Source of the DNA: Talaromyces rugulosus
Lineage: Eukaryota > Ascomycota > Eurotiomycetes > Eurotiales > Trichocomaceae
Reading direction: 5' to 3'
DNA length: 64,000 nt
Assembly (NCBI RefSeq): GCF_013368755.1
Contig: NC_049565.1
Span: 4,402,001-4,466,000, forward strand
Part shown: positions 1 through 11,000 of the stretch, one piece after another
Position numbering within the stretch: the first letter of the stretch is position 1
How the letters are laid out: every line of letters begins with the position of its first letter
Program-made: the position numbers and the translations under genes
Notes under the pieces: generated by a model
Seen by the model: the letters and a program-made list of their open reading frames with translations, nothing else
What the model was told of the DNA's origin: nothing
The model's database searches: none

Positions 1-660
1 AACGTGGTCACCCGCGAACAAGCTGCGAACTTGATTGCCAACGGTGTCGATGGCCTGAGAATTGGCATGGGCAGCGGCAGTGCATGCATCACGCAGGAGG
101 TCATGGCTGTCGGTCGTCCCCAAGCCGCGGCCGTCCGCAGTGTTACCTCGTTCGCAGCCCGCTTCGGTGTTCCTTGCATTGCCGACGGTGGTATCCAGAA
201 CGTTGGCCACATTGTCAAGGGTCTTGCCATGGGCGCTTCCACTGTCATGATGGGAGGTCTCCTCGCCGGTACCACCGAGTCCCCTGGTGAGTACTTTGTC
301 AGCGGCGAGGGCCAGCTTGTCAAGGCCTACCGTGGAATGGGCAGCATTGACGCCATGGAAGACAAGAAGTCTGGCAAAACCAACGCTGGTACCGCCAGAT
401 ATTTCTCTGAAAAGGATCGCGTTCTCGTGGCCCAGGGTGTCTCCGGATCTGTCTTGGACCGTGGTTCCGTGACCAAGTTCATTCCATACCTTGTCGCCGG
501 TATCCAGCACTCGCTGCAGGAACTCGGTGTCAAGTCCGTCCAAGAGCTTCACGACAATGTGAACAACAAGACTATCCGCTTTGAACTTCGCAGTGGCAGT
601 GCCCAGGCTGAAGGCAACGTCCACGGTCTGCACAGCTACGACAAGAAGCTCTACTCGTAG
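1..660 (+). CDS. imdA: IMP dehydrogenase, C-terminal part (5' truncated by window edge)
   Basis: Oxidises IMP to XMP, the first committed and rate-limiting step of GTP synthesis, in the cytosol. The reading frame is open from base 1, so the start and N-terminal half lie outside the window. About 219 residues remain. Visible landmarks are the active-site loop [13 protein letters not shown] with the catalytic Cys, the IMP phosphate-binding segment [29 protein letters not shown], and the flap segment [10 protein letters not shown]. The C-terminus HSYDKKLYS is typical of fungal IMPDH. The flap Tyr of YRGMGS is retained, so this does not look like the mycophenolate-resistant paralogue found in some Penicillium species, where I recall a Phe at that place. 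No intron is visible in this part. Identification is very secure; the symbol follows Aspergillus usage. Confidence 0.95.
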   Translation, partial: NVVTREQAANLIANGVDGLRIGMGSGSACITQEVMAVGRPQAAAVRSVTSFAARFGVPCIADGGIQNVGHIVKGLAMGASTVMMGGLLAGTTESPGEYFVSGEGQLVKAYRGMGSIDAMEDKKSGKTNAGTARYFSEKDRVLVAQGVSGSVLDRGSVTKFIPYLVAGIQHSLQELGVKSVQELHDNVNNKTIRFELRSGSAQAEGNVHGLHSYDKKLYS

Positions 661-1257
661 ACGAAGACGTATGTCGACGACGGAACAAAAAAAGAGTTTG
701 ATTGTAATTAAAATGAGTTGATGTCTTTGAATGAATGTCTAATTAAAATGGCTGTTGAAATTAGAAGCATGGTCTATTTGAGCTAGCTGCTGTAGGATTT
801 TATTGATTAATTGGCTGTAGTTTTTGCAGTGAAGAGAATGTTCCTGGAGTTCCTTGAGGCCCTGTTCTTCGAGGCTGCAAGTATCTTAGCCTCGGCCCCT
901 GCAGCTTTCCCCGCGCTTAGCCGTGTTGCTGACAACCTCTACTTGCATTAGACAGGCATAGAAGAATTATGCAACCGAGGTCAGCGCTATCTGAATATTA
1001 ATAACTGTCTTTTTTTCTTTTCTTTCTGGTGTCCGCGTTTCTACATAGACATGTCATTTATTCCCAGGTTGGGAAACACCATCACGCCGCCAAAATATTG
1101 TCGCTACGCCAAGTTCCGTTCACCGCAAGCATTATTCTACTGCTATAGCGCGCTGTCAGATAAATACAGTCACGTCTCGGTAAAGATTGGCCAAGTTAAA
1201 TTCTCTACCATTTCTAGACCAAGCAGTCGCCCAGAAATCCTATCTGGTCATTCAAAA
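661..1257. other. Intergenic, IMPDH 3' end to Nudix gene
   Basis: No coding region seen. It should hold the IMPDH 3' UTR (AT-rich, several AATTAAAAT stretches near 705-750) and the promoter/5' leader of the Nudix gene. A pyrimidine tract sits near 1010-1027. A small open frame from 1051 runs into the Nudix start in frame but shows no family signal upstream of 1258. Confidence 0.6.
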
Positions 1258-2431
1258 ATGTCGACCAAGGCAGCGAAGAGCAAGGAGGTGGCAGTCCCTC
1301 GGCCAAGCTCGAGGTAAGCCCTTTGCCAGAACCCACTACGTAAATTACATGTGCAGTTGATAGGATTGTTGATAATAATAAATCATATTTCACCAGCGTC
1401 ATCCTCATATCTCCAGAAAACGAAGTCCTTTTGCTCCACAGAGTCGAGACCTCGACTTCATTTGCATCGGCACATGTGTTTCCCGGAGGCAATATATCGG
1501 CAAACCAAGATGGCGAGTGTCCACCCCCAACAGATACCAAACGGCATGACGATGCCCTCAATTATCGAAAAGCTGCAATCCGCGAGCTTTTTGAAGAAAG
1601 CGGCATCTTGCTTGCCAAGGACCGCGTCTCGGGGAAACTGGTGCATGTCAACGATGCCGAAAAGGAACGAGGCAGGCGAGATATCCACGCTGACAAGCTT
1701 ACGTTTTCCGACTGGCTTCGTGGGCAAAACGACGCGGCTGAGCCGGATATAGGTACGTTTATTTAATACCGATAGTTCTTTTGCTTTGTGGCTTTTTTTT
1801 ATCTTTCTTCCTTTTGGCTTACGACTTGATAGACGGGTTGATCCCATTCACCCATTGGATTACGCCACCGAATCTACCAAAAAGATTTACAACACAGATG
1901 TATCTATACTTCTTACCCATCGTTGAGTTGTCAGAGCCAGACAACACTGCTCAAGGTTTGCCAGAAGGTGGACGACAAGAAATCCAAACGCCGACATCTG
2001 ACGGGGGCATTGAAATCAGCGAGGCCCGATTTCTGCGCGCTTCGGCTTGGCTGTCGCAAGCCCGCGCTGGAGAGATTATGCTTTACCCGCCCCAATTCGT
2101 TCTTTTGTCGCTTGTCTCGCAGTTTTTGGATCAAGAAGCGAGCAGTGATCCTACGGAGAGACAGCGTCGGCGCGCCGAGCTGTTGGAATTTGTGCATGCT
2201 GGATCGCCTCCCTGGACGGATATGTTTATTTGTCCTCGGAGCATGAAGCTTCTTGCTGATAAACGCGCGGTGCTGTCCTTGGACCATCCGGGTCCAGAGC
2301 TTCAGGGTTCTGGGAAGAAAGGCGAACCCGATAGAGTGATTTTGGTCAAGTTTGGCAAGGATGGGCCGCGCCAGCTTGAAGTGGGATTCAAAAAGGACAT
2401 TTTGAAGGAGAATCCTGCAAGCAATCTGTAA
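1258..2431 (+). CDS. Nudix hydrolase, NUDT19-like
   Basis: Model join(1258..1313, 1397..1752, 1833..2431); 1011 coding bases, about 336 residues. Introns start GTAAGCC and GTACGTT. Joining the exons gives a continuous domain (…PRPSSSVILISPENEVLLLHR and PDIDGLIPFTHWITPP). The Nudix box is split by an insertion, as in NUDT19/RP2-type enzymes: FPGGN comes first, then about 25 residues, then AAIRELFEESGILL, which keeps the RELxEExGxx metal-binding core. The C-terminal part (HWITPP..PKRFTTQMYLYFLP) also matches that family. Relatives hydrolyse CoA and acyl-CoA to 4'-phosphopantetheine derivatives, often in peroxisomes; the substrate here is inferred. The C-terminus ENPASNL is not a clean SKL-type PTS1. 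The start is the ATG after CAAAA, the only one giving a Nudix-like N-terminus. Confidence 0.85.
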
Positions 2432-2661
2432 GCACAATAATAAAATATTTTGTACACAGTATTGTAGAGAGTATTATTATAGAATCAAAAGAGTTATACA
2501 TGAGAGTGGGTCCGGGCCAGCCATTAAAAAGCCGCCTCGATAACAGGTCACATGACCCACAACCGATATTGCTCTTTTCCGGGCCGCAATCGCTGGCCAC
2601 AGCCAATTCTCCCTCACCGTCCAACCCGTCCAGACGAAACACCACAGAACAATTCGCCAAA
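2432..2661. promoter_or_regulatory. Promoter and leader of ribosomal protein S21
   Basis: A 230-base gap serves as 3' UTR of the Nudix gene and promoter of rps21. It holds the near-palindrome GGTCACATGACC at 2546-2557, about 110 bases before the rps21 ATG. The 11-base core GGTCACATGAC occurs again at 46774-46784. Confidence 0.45.
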
Positions 2662-3003
2662 ATGGAGAACGAAAAGGGAGAGATTGTCGATCTGTACGTT
2701 TTGTTCTCTCTTTTTTTTCTGAAAAAAGGAGTCCCCAAAATCATAGAGAGAAAAAACTAATTCTTTTCGAACAGCTACGTCCCCCGCAAATGCTCGGCCA
2801 CCAACCGCATCATCAAGGCCAACGACCACGCCTCCGTCCAGCTGTCTATTGGCAATGTCGATGAGAACGGCCGCTACACCGGCGACAACCAGGTCTACGC
2901 TCTGAGCGGATTCGTGCGTGCCCGTGGCGAGGCTGATGACTCGCTCAACCGCCTTGCCCAGCGTGACGGCTACCTGAAGAATGTGTGGAGCGCTCAGCGA
3001 TAA
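2662..3003 (+). CDS. rps21: 40S ribosomal protein S21 (eS21)
   Basis: Component of the cytosolic small ribosomal subunit, needed for 18S rRNA maturation. Model join(2662..2693, 2775..3003) gives 86 residues, the normal length for eS21. The protein starts [20 protein letters not shown] and continues with [19 protein letters not shown], matching the family almost throughout. The intron (2694-2774, GTACGT...ACAG) falls after codon 10, an early position common in fungal ribosomal protein genes. The start codon lies in a good context (CCAAAATGG). The gene converges with the Phe-tRNA synthetase gene, with 813 bases between the stop codons. Identification is very secure. Confidence 0.96.
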
Positions 3004-3816
3004 ATTCTTTCTTTTTTTCTGAGAAGAATAAGAAGTCATGGTGAGATCTAGCTTCAACATTTCGGACGCAAAATGTGATATGACTGACACTATTTTAGAT
3101 ATCTGTATGAAATGATACGCATTCGACTGGTGGTTCGTGGAAGGGAGAATGGAGTTTTCATTTTGGGGACAAAAAGAAAGACGACCCTTTCATCATCGCA
3201 TACCTAATACACCAAATAGGATATGATGATCTACAAAAAAAAGGGAAAAATCACATTTTTCTTGCAGTTTACCGAAGATTAAAAATCCAAAAAACAAAAG
3301 AAAATACCCATTCCAATTCCAATTAAAACGGGCCGAACCCAGGCTCAGGATACGACACTCTTTTTTCTTCTTTTTTTCTTTCTTGCGTGCTGCATTTTAA
3401 AATTATCTACCGGCTATCAAAGCCTCCTCACTCCTATTCTTCCATGAGAGAGGAGGTAGAATACGTAAACCTTTTTTTTTTTTTAAAAAAAAAAAAACAT
3501 CAGCCGAATATCAGATATATAATAATATATTCCGCCTACTGAAGAGCCGCGGTGATTTCAAGATCACGAGCCGAGGCACAGATACGGGCGGGACATTTTC
3601 TTCAATGTTCTCTTTTTCTTGAGGTCAATGTTGACATCTGAAATGAAGAAAAAACGATGGTATCCTATTCTTATCTTTGTTTGTTTAAACTGGATGTAGT
3701 TTCTCTATTATAGATAATATATATCCAGAATGCACTTTTGAATGATTTTTTGTTTTCCCTCGCTGGTCGTTTCGTTCAATTCAATCACATAAAAAGAATT
3801 CCCATAAAAAAAAAAT
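3004..3816. other. Convergent intergenic region (rps21 / frs2 3' ends)
   Basis: No gene seen. The region is AT-rich and holds the 3' UTRs of two convergent genes. It contains a perfect T13-A12 inverted homopolymer at 3472-3496, described separately. Other poly-T and poly-A tracts are at 3361-3384 and 3804-3815. Confidence 0.6.
3472..3496. repeat. T13/A12 inverted homopolymer tract
   Basis: Thirteen T followed directly by twelve A. It is self-complementary, reads the same on both strands, and sits between the converging rps21 and frs2 genes, where it could serve both as a U-rich 3'-end element or nucleosome-free spacer. The sequence is observed; the function is inferred. Confidence 0.7.
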
Positions 3817-5439
3817 CTAATCCCTTTCGAGGCGAACGGCAGGATTCGTCTCGATGAAGTTGATGTCGACCTTGTGGCCGAGAAGCTCTCGAATATTGCT
3901 CACTCCGTATCTAGAAACAGTGCATTAGCAACCAAACCGTCACACATATTATATGACGAAAAGTACTCACTTGATCATCGTGGGTCGCTCAAGACTCAGA
4001 CCCCATCCATACACACGCATATCCTTTGGAATACCCATCGGCTCCAGCATTTCCGGCCGGAACATACCACTGTTGCCAATCTCGACCCATTTACCGAGTC
4101 CCGCGTGGTATCCAAAGATCTCCATACTCGGCTCAGTGTAAGGATTGTACGCGGGTTTGAAGCGCAGTTGATGGATACCCATCTTGGCGAAGAACACCTC
4201 CATAAATCCAATCAGACCGCCCAGGGCAAGACCGAAATCGGCAATGACACCTTCGACCTGATGGAACTCAGCCAAGTGAGTGGCGTCGACGGCCTCGTTG
4301 CGGAACACGCGGTCGATACTAAAGTACCGGGCCGGTCGTGGGTTGGCGGCGAGCTTGTGTAGCATATATGTCGATACAGACGTTGTATGTGTTCGGAGAA
4401 CCAGTCGCAGCGACTCGTCCGGGTTCCAGGGATAGCGGTATCCAATAGATCCATACTTGCCCGACTCGTGGACAGCACGTACGTTGTCCCAGTATTCCTG
4501 GTAGTTAAGAGGCTTGTCCTCGGTCTTTTTGGCGGAAGATGGCATGGACGATGCTTTCCTCAGATGAGGGTCGTTGGGAGGGTCTTCGCGAGGAGGGTCT
4601 GCCGTGAGAGGATCTGCAATATAGAAAGTATCCTGGAGATCCCGGGCAGGGTGTTGTTGTGGAACGTAGAGGGCATCGAAATTCCAGAAACCGGTTTCGA
4701 CAAAACGATTCGTGGGCATTTCCTCGAATCCCATTTCGAAGAAAATGTTTCTAAACTCCTGTCGCACTTTGTTCAGAGGGTGCAGGGCTCCGGTCGGGGT
4801 GGGCGCACCCTTGGCTTTGAAGTTGTAAGGCTTCAACTGGGCGGTCTTCCATGATCCGTTGGCCAGCATTTCTGCCGTCAAATCGGTCTCTTCCTTGACA
4901 AACTCTCTGGCGAACTTGGGGCCCTTGGAAATCTTGAAGCTGATAACTTTCTGAAGCGTAATCAGTTTCCTCTTTTTCAGATCAGCAATGACCTTGGCAT
5001 CCGGAAAGGTGTGAGTGTCCTTGACGGTCTGCAATTGCTCTCTGGTCTCGTCGCGGATCTTGTCCGTGCTTGCTCTCAGCAAGTCCTTGTCCTTCTTGAT
5101 CCAGCCGCGTTTGAAAGCGTTTCCCTGGCCGACCTTGGCGACCTCCTTGCCCACGACGCCGGGAAGATCTCCAATCTTCAATCCGTCGAGGGCGGCGACA
5201 ACGGCTTCAAACACCTTGGCCTCGTGGGACCCCGAGGCGGCGATGGATTCTCCTTCCTCGGTCAGCACGGCGATTTCCTTGTCAATTGTCTCATATTCAA
5301 CCATGGACCGCGAGCCCAGCCGGTCAAGCGAAGCCTTTATCGTCAACGAGGGGACGGCGGGGAAAGCGTCGGTCGAGAAAAGAGGCCCATCGGACGAGGC
5401 GAGGGCATCCAGCAGTGGCGCCGTCATGTCAGACGCCAT
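3817..5439 (-). CDS. frs2: Phenylalanyl-tRNA synthetase alpha subunit, cytosolic
   Basis: Charges tRNA-Phe with phenylalanine as the alpha chain of the cytosolic alpha2beta2 enzyme. Model complement(join(3817..3910, 3971..5439)) gives 520 residues, close to the eukaryotic alpha subunit length. The N-terminal part carries DNA/tRNA-binding winged-helix segments (e.g. GDLPGVVGKEVAKVGQGNAF). Class II motif 1 lies around HPLNKVRQEFRNIFFEMGF, motif 2 around RVFRNEAVDATHLAEFHQVEG, and motif 3 is GWGLSLERPTMIKYG. The last spans the only intron (3911-3970, GTGAGT...CTAG), which supports the join. The last exon encodes SNIRELLGHKVDINFIETNP. The ATG at 5439 is preferred; an in-frame ATG nine codons upstream (5466) is possible. 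No mitochondrial presequence is evident. Confidence 0.94.
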
Positions 5440-6083
5440 TTTGCTTGCGGTCGGGCACGAGGGCAATCACTGGGTTGGAGAGGAATGAATGGTGCTGAAT
5501 CTGGAATAACTGGACAGGCCCGGAAGGAACCTGGCTGTGCGCCGATGACTCTTTTCGGGCGGGATCAAATTTCGATACGGAGAGGCAGCGGCGCCAGCAG
5601 TGCTGTTTGTGCCCCGCGCTGCCGCCGGTCTCGGGTGCCTGGGTGCCTGAGGCAGAAACAATTGATGAATAGTCCGAGCATAAGTCTGGTTTATAAATAC
5701 ATGTAATCAATGAAGTGCATATATATTTGAACATCCGTTGAGTTCAAAGAAGACTGGTTTTATTCAAGTCATATTGACTGTCTCATCGCTGGATAATGTG
5801 ATACGGGTTTAATGTCTCGTATAGGACAAAATAACATACTTCCACATTCGTCTTACTCAAATGCACCAATATTAGACAGAGGGTCGAAATGACATTAACG
5901 GTCGTATTTAATTAGACGTGATATCCGCGCTGGGTCCACATGGCAGCAGTACATGTACGCACTCTGTACTCCGTACTCCATACTATATCTCGCAATTACG
6001 GGGCTCATGCTCTCCGTCTTTAGATCTGCAGGAACATCGCAATTATAACATGTAATGGTCAAAGCGTGATGCGGTCAACGATT

Positions 6084-6130
<47 letters not shown>

Positions 6131-8011
6131 GGATTATTATTGTCGAAGAAGATGATGTGTCTATGACACTCTCCGAGTCTCTCGACTATTTTTCAACATA
6201 CAAGGAATACCCTTGCAGTATATCCGTCATATGACGTCGTGGTCACCCTGCAGATTCCGGACTGACCACACAGCTGATCGTGTGTTATCGCACAGATCAT
6301 CCTGGGCGAGCTGTCAAGAAAAAAGGAGAAGTTGAGCAAGGACTGACGTTGACGTCAGTTGCATGATTGGGTGGACATGAAACCTGTTCATCAATATGTT
6401 CATCGGCAAGAACAAAAGGAATGGTTCGACGCCGAGGAAGACAGCTGCGAGGTTCATGAATCAAAGATTTCCAATTAAATGAGAATACACACCTCTGTAA
6501 TTTTGTAATCAAGGTGAATATTATTAGTGCTTCATGATTCTGTTGCATGACGTAGCCTGAGAGGCGGTGAATCTGCTCGGGCTAGCTAGGACATATCGGC
6601 TGCGCACCACTTGGTAGAAGATGAAACTGACCAAAAAACGTGTTTGACAGTAATAATAAATCCATATATATATTTTTTTGAGGATAATAGTAATAATGTG
6701 GCACAGTATTATTAATATTAAATAATATTAAATAAGAATGCTCCCCTGGCGAGAACAAAGTTTGGCTCCCACATCCCAAACAGGCTAGCGCGGCAGAGGA
6801 ACTGCCCCAGATGGCGCGTGGCCGTCCCACGGAACGCTGCGGTGCAGTTCGAACTTCGCAATAATCAGCATGACCGTAATTTATGGAACTGGGTTCGTAT
6901 GAGTACGGGCCGTACACAATAGCCAGGGCAGGATAAATGTGAGTGTACGGAGTATTATTGGTAGTAACGTAATATGAGTACAACTTTAAACAGCACTCTG
7001 TAGTATGCCAGAGTAATAATGATACGGTACAGAACAAGGCATTACTGTAACGAGCTGGTTCGGCGGGAGCGCGCTAGGAATCCGCCCCGCCCGTCCCCTC
7101 CACACCGACCGGGCGGTGGACCAGTCAGGGCGCTCAGCACGCAAACCAGTCCCGCTCTATCTGAATCGAATCCAGTAAGAAACAGACATGCCGCGGCCTG
7201 GCCCCACCGCCGGCCTCCAATAGGCTGCCCCGCGAGGCTCTCTAGGGCTAATGTGGGCAAACCTAGCGGGGCTAGCTCAGACTAGCGGCCCCCCCTGGAG
7301 AACTGCGCTCTGTCAGTGCGAGCCGGAAGCCTGAGGCGAAAAGAAACACAGGGAGAGCACGGAAAATATTCATTTGTTCGGTCTCAAGAGGGCAAAGTGC
7401 CAAAGAGTGGGAAGAAACAATAATCCCGAAAAAAACGGCCACAGGACTGCATCGTGCATACGCCGACTCTTATTGACTCTCGCGTCTTGCCGGGCCTTCC
7501 TGCCCTCACGACTGGCCCACCCCCCTCGCCAACCAAACAAGCCCCAGCCGCCCCGGCTTCGACTTGGCTTTCGGCAACTGCTGAGACGCTATCTCGCTTC
7601 AACTCTGCATCTCTCACATTTTGTTGCCCTTGGATCGAGTTCGATCATCGCGCCCGTTGAAGGGAAAAAACCTTTCGCTTCCCGGATCGCCTTGTTCGCT
7701 TGCTCTTTCGAGTTGGCTTTTCTTTGGATTTCTTCGTGCCCTCCCTCTCCCCGTTTGGGCGCTCTTTCTCAACGCCCTTATCACACTCAGTGGCGCAAAG
7801 CGTCTTTCCCCCCCCGTTTATCTACTGTCTACTCGCCCCGATACTTGGTCGCGGTAATTCAAACTACGCAGGACCTCATGTCGCACGCATAGACACACCG
7901 CTTCGCCGTCACCCATACGGATTCAGTTCTCCGTCCGTTGGACAGGCAAGGACTTGATAAGAACAAACACGAACCATAGAGACGCATCACAAAACAAGAC
8001 AAACCATCACC
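5440..8011. other. Long divergent intergenic region and leader of the histidine kinase gene
   Basis: 2.6 kb with no convincing gene on either strand. Contents: promoter of frs2 (right after 5439), a (TAC)n microsatellite (6084-6130), AT-rich stretches near 6640-6740, two TACTCCGTA/TACGGAGTA motifs (5967-5975 and 6946-6954), and a GC- and CT-rich leader from about 7040 to 8011 that probably forms a long 5' UTR of the kinase. A minimal upstream ORF (ATG at 7878, stop 7890-7892) lies 119 bases before the kinase ATG. Confidence 0.55.
6084..6130. repeat. (TAC)n microsatellite
   Basis: Uninterrupted run of about 15 TAC/ACT triplets in the intergenic region upstream of the histidine kinase gene. 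It is likely length-polymorphic between strains. Confidence 0.95.
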
Positions 8012-11000
8012 ATGGGCTGTGAAGACTCCTTCCAGGCTACAGCTGCCTTGATCCGGAGCATTGCCCAGCCACAGCTTGCCCCAACCGACGATGCAAGCGT
8101 TTCGCCCAAAAGCCAGTCTAATGGCCTAGATCCGAAGAAGATCAAATTGCCTGGTGACGCATCGCCCGGGAAAGCAGAGCTGGAATCCGAAATACAGGCT
8201 CTCATAGCTCGTGTTCATGACCTAGAGATTAAAGCAGTTAGTGTTGACCTTTTTCTCTCTCTATCTTTTTTCAACCTTCGGCCATGCCATCGTTCTAACT
8301 TGATATTCCCTCCAGCAATCCACAAAACCCCAACGATCACGGCGATTGAAACGTAAATTTGCCAAATCGGTCAAAGACGATGTTTCCGATGAAGAAGACG
8401 ATGATGATGACGACGAGGACGACGACGAAAGCACCGAAGAGGACGACGACGACGATGTCGAACCCGACGAAACTGTTGAACTTCGCCGTTCCCTTATACC
8501 AACCGACGCCGACGCCCTTCGCCATATCACCACCCTTCACAACTATGTTAAAAAACAGGCCCATGAGATCAGTGTGCAAAAGGGCATCATCGCCCGTGTT
8601 AGAGACGAGCTCCAATTACAAGAAGAACATACGCGACGCACCTTGGTCAAGGTAGAACACGAAGACGTCGGTGTCTTGGAACGAGAACTGCGAAAACATC
8701 AACAGGCCAACGAAGCTTTCCAAAAGGCCTTGCGTGAAATCGGTGGAATTATCACTCAAGTCGCCAATGGTGATCTCTCCATGAAGGTGCAAATCCACCC
8801 GCTGGAAATGGACCCTGAAATCGCCACTTTCAAGCGTACTATCAATACCATGATGGACCAGCTGCAAGTCTTTGGTAGTGAAGTGTCTCGTGTCGCCCGT
8901 GAAGTCGGTACCGAAGGAATCCTCGGAGGACAGGCTCAAATTACTGGTGTCCATGGTATTTGGAAAGAACTTACTGAAAATGTCAATATTATGGCCAAGA
9001 ATTTGACCGACCAGGTGCGAGAAATCGCGACCGTCACCACTGCCGTCGCCCATGGTGATCTTTCCCAGAAGATTGAAAGCCGTGCCCACGGTGAGATTTT
9101 TGAGCTCCAACAGACTATCAATACCATGGTGGACCAACTTCGTACTTTTGCGACCGAGGTGACTCGTGTCGCCCGTGATGTCGGAACAGAAGGTGTGCTA
9201 GGTGGTCAGGCCCAAATTGAAGGTGTGCAAGGAATGTGGAACGAACTAACGGTCAATGTCAATGCAATGGCCAACAACCTTACCACGCAAGTGCGTGATA
9301 TTGCTACAGTCACCAAGGCCGTCGCCAAGGGTGATCTGACCCAAAAAGTGCAGGCCAACTGCAAAGGCGAAATTGCCGAGCTCAAGAATATTATCAATTC
9401 CATGGTGGATCAACTGCGCCAGTTCGCCCAGGAAGTCACCAAGATCGCCAAGGAAGTCGGTACAGACGGTGTACTCGGTGGCCAGGCTACCGTGCACGAT
9501 GTCGAGGGTACCTGGAAGGATCTTACCGAGAACGTGAACAGAATGGCCAACAATCTTACAACCCAAGTGCGTGAGATTGCTGACGTTACCACTGCCGTCG
9601 CCAAGGGAGACCTGACCAAGAAGGTCACCGCCAACGTCCAGGGTGAAATTCTAGACCTGAAAAATACCATTAATGACATGGTGGATCGACTAAACAAATT
9701 CGCCTTTGAAGTGAGCAAAGTGGCCAGAGAAGTCGGCACAGATGGAACCCTTGGCGGTCAGGCCAAGGTCGATAATGTAGAGGGTAAATGGAAAGATCTC
9801 ACTGATAACGTCAACACCATGGCGCAGAATCTTACCTCCCAAGTGCGAGGTATTTCCGATGTCACGCAGGCTATTGCCAAGGGTGACCTTAGCAAAAAGA
9901 TCGAGGTGCATGCGCAAGGAGAAATCTTGACACTGAAAGTGACCATCAATAACATGGTGGACCGTCTAGCCAAGTTTGCTACTGAGCTCAAGAGAGTTGC
10001 TCGCGACGTCGGTGTCGACGGCAAGATGGGTGGTCAAGCAAACGTCGAAGGTATCGCTGGTCGATGGAAAGAAATCACCGAAGACGTCAACACCATGGCC
10101 GAAAACCTGACTTCACAGGTCCGTGCCTTTGGAGAAATCACCGATGCCGCCACTGATGGTGACTTTACGAAACTGATCACCGTCAACGCTTCTGGTGAAA
10201 TGGACGAGCTGAAACGCAAGATCAACAAGATGGTGTCGAACCTGCGTGACAGTATCCAACGTAACACCGCAGCCAGGGAGGCTGCCGAGTTGGCCAACCG
10301 CACCAAGTCCGAGTTCTTGGCCAATATGAGTCACGAGATCCGAACCCCCATGAACGGAATCATCGGCATGACTCAACTCACCTTGGACACCGATGAGCTC
10401 AAACCTTATCCCCGGGAGATGTTGAACGTCGTTCACAACTTGGCCAACAGTTTGTTGACCATCATCGATGATATACTAGATATCTCCAAAATCGAAGCCA
10501 ACCGGATGGTCATTGAGAGTATCCCATTCACAGTCAGAGGAACTGTATTCAACGCTCTCAAGACGTTGGCTGTCAAGGCCAACGAAAAATTCCTCAACCT
10601 CGCATACCAGGTGGATAGCTCCGTTCCTGATTATGTTATCGGTGACCCGTTCCGTCTTCGCCAAATCATCCTCAACTTGGTTGGAAATGCCATCAAATTC
10701 ACCGAACACGGTGAAGTCAAGCTCACAATCAGCAAGTCTGAAAGGGAGCAATGTGCTGTTGACGAGTATGCTTTCGAGTTCTCCGTTTCGGATACTGGAA
10801 TTGGAATCGAAGAGGACAAACTTGACCTGATCTTTGATACCTTCCAGCAAGCAGATGGGTCGACCACTCGTCGATTTGGAGGCACTGGTCTTGGACTTTC
10901 CATTTCGAAACGTTTGGTTAACCTTATGGGTGGTGATGTTTGGGTTACATCCGAATACGGCCATGGCAGTACCTTCCACTTCACCTGTGTCGTGAAGCTC

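Noticed and set aside
5015..5706. Plus-strand frames opposite the Phe-tRNA synthetase gene
   Set aside because: Shadows of the conserved minus-strand enzyme.
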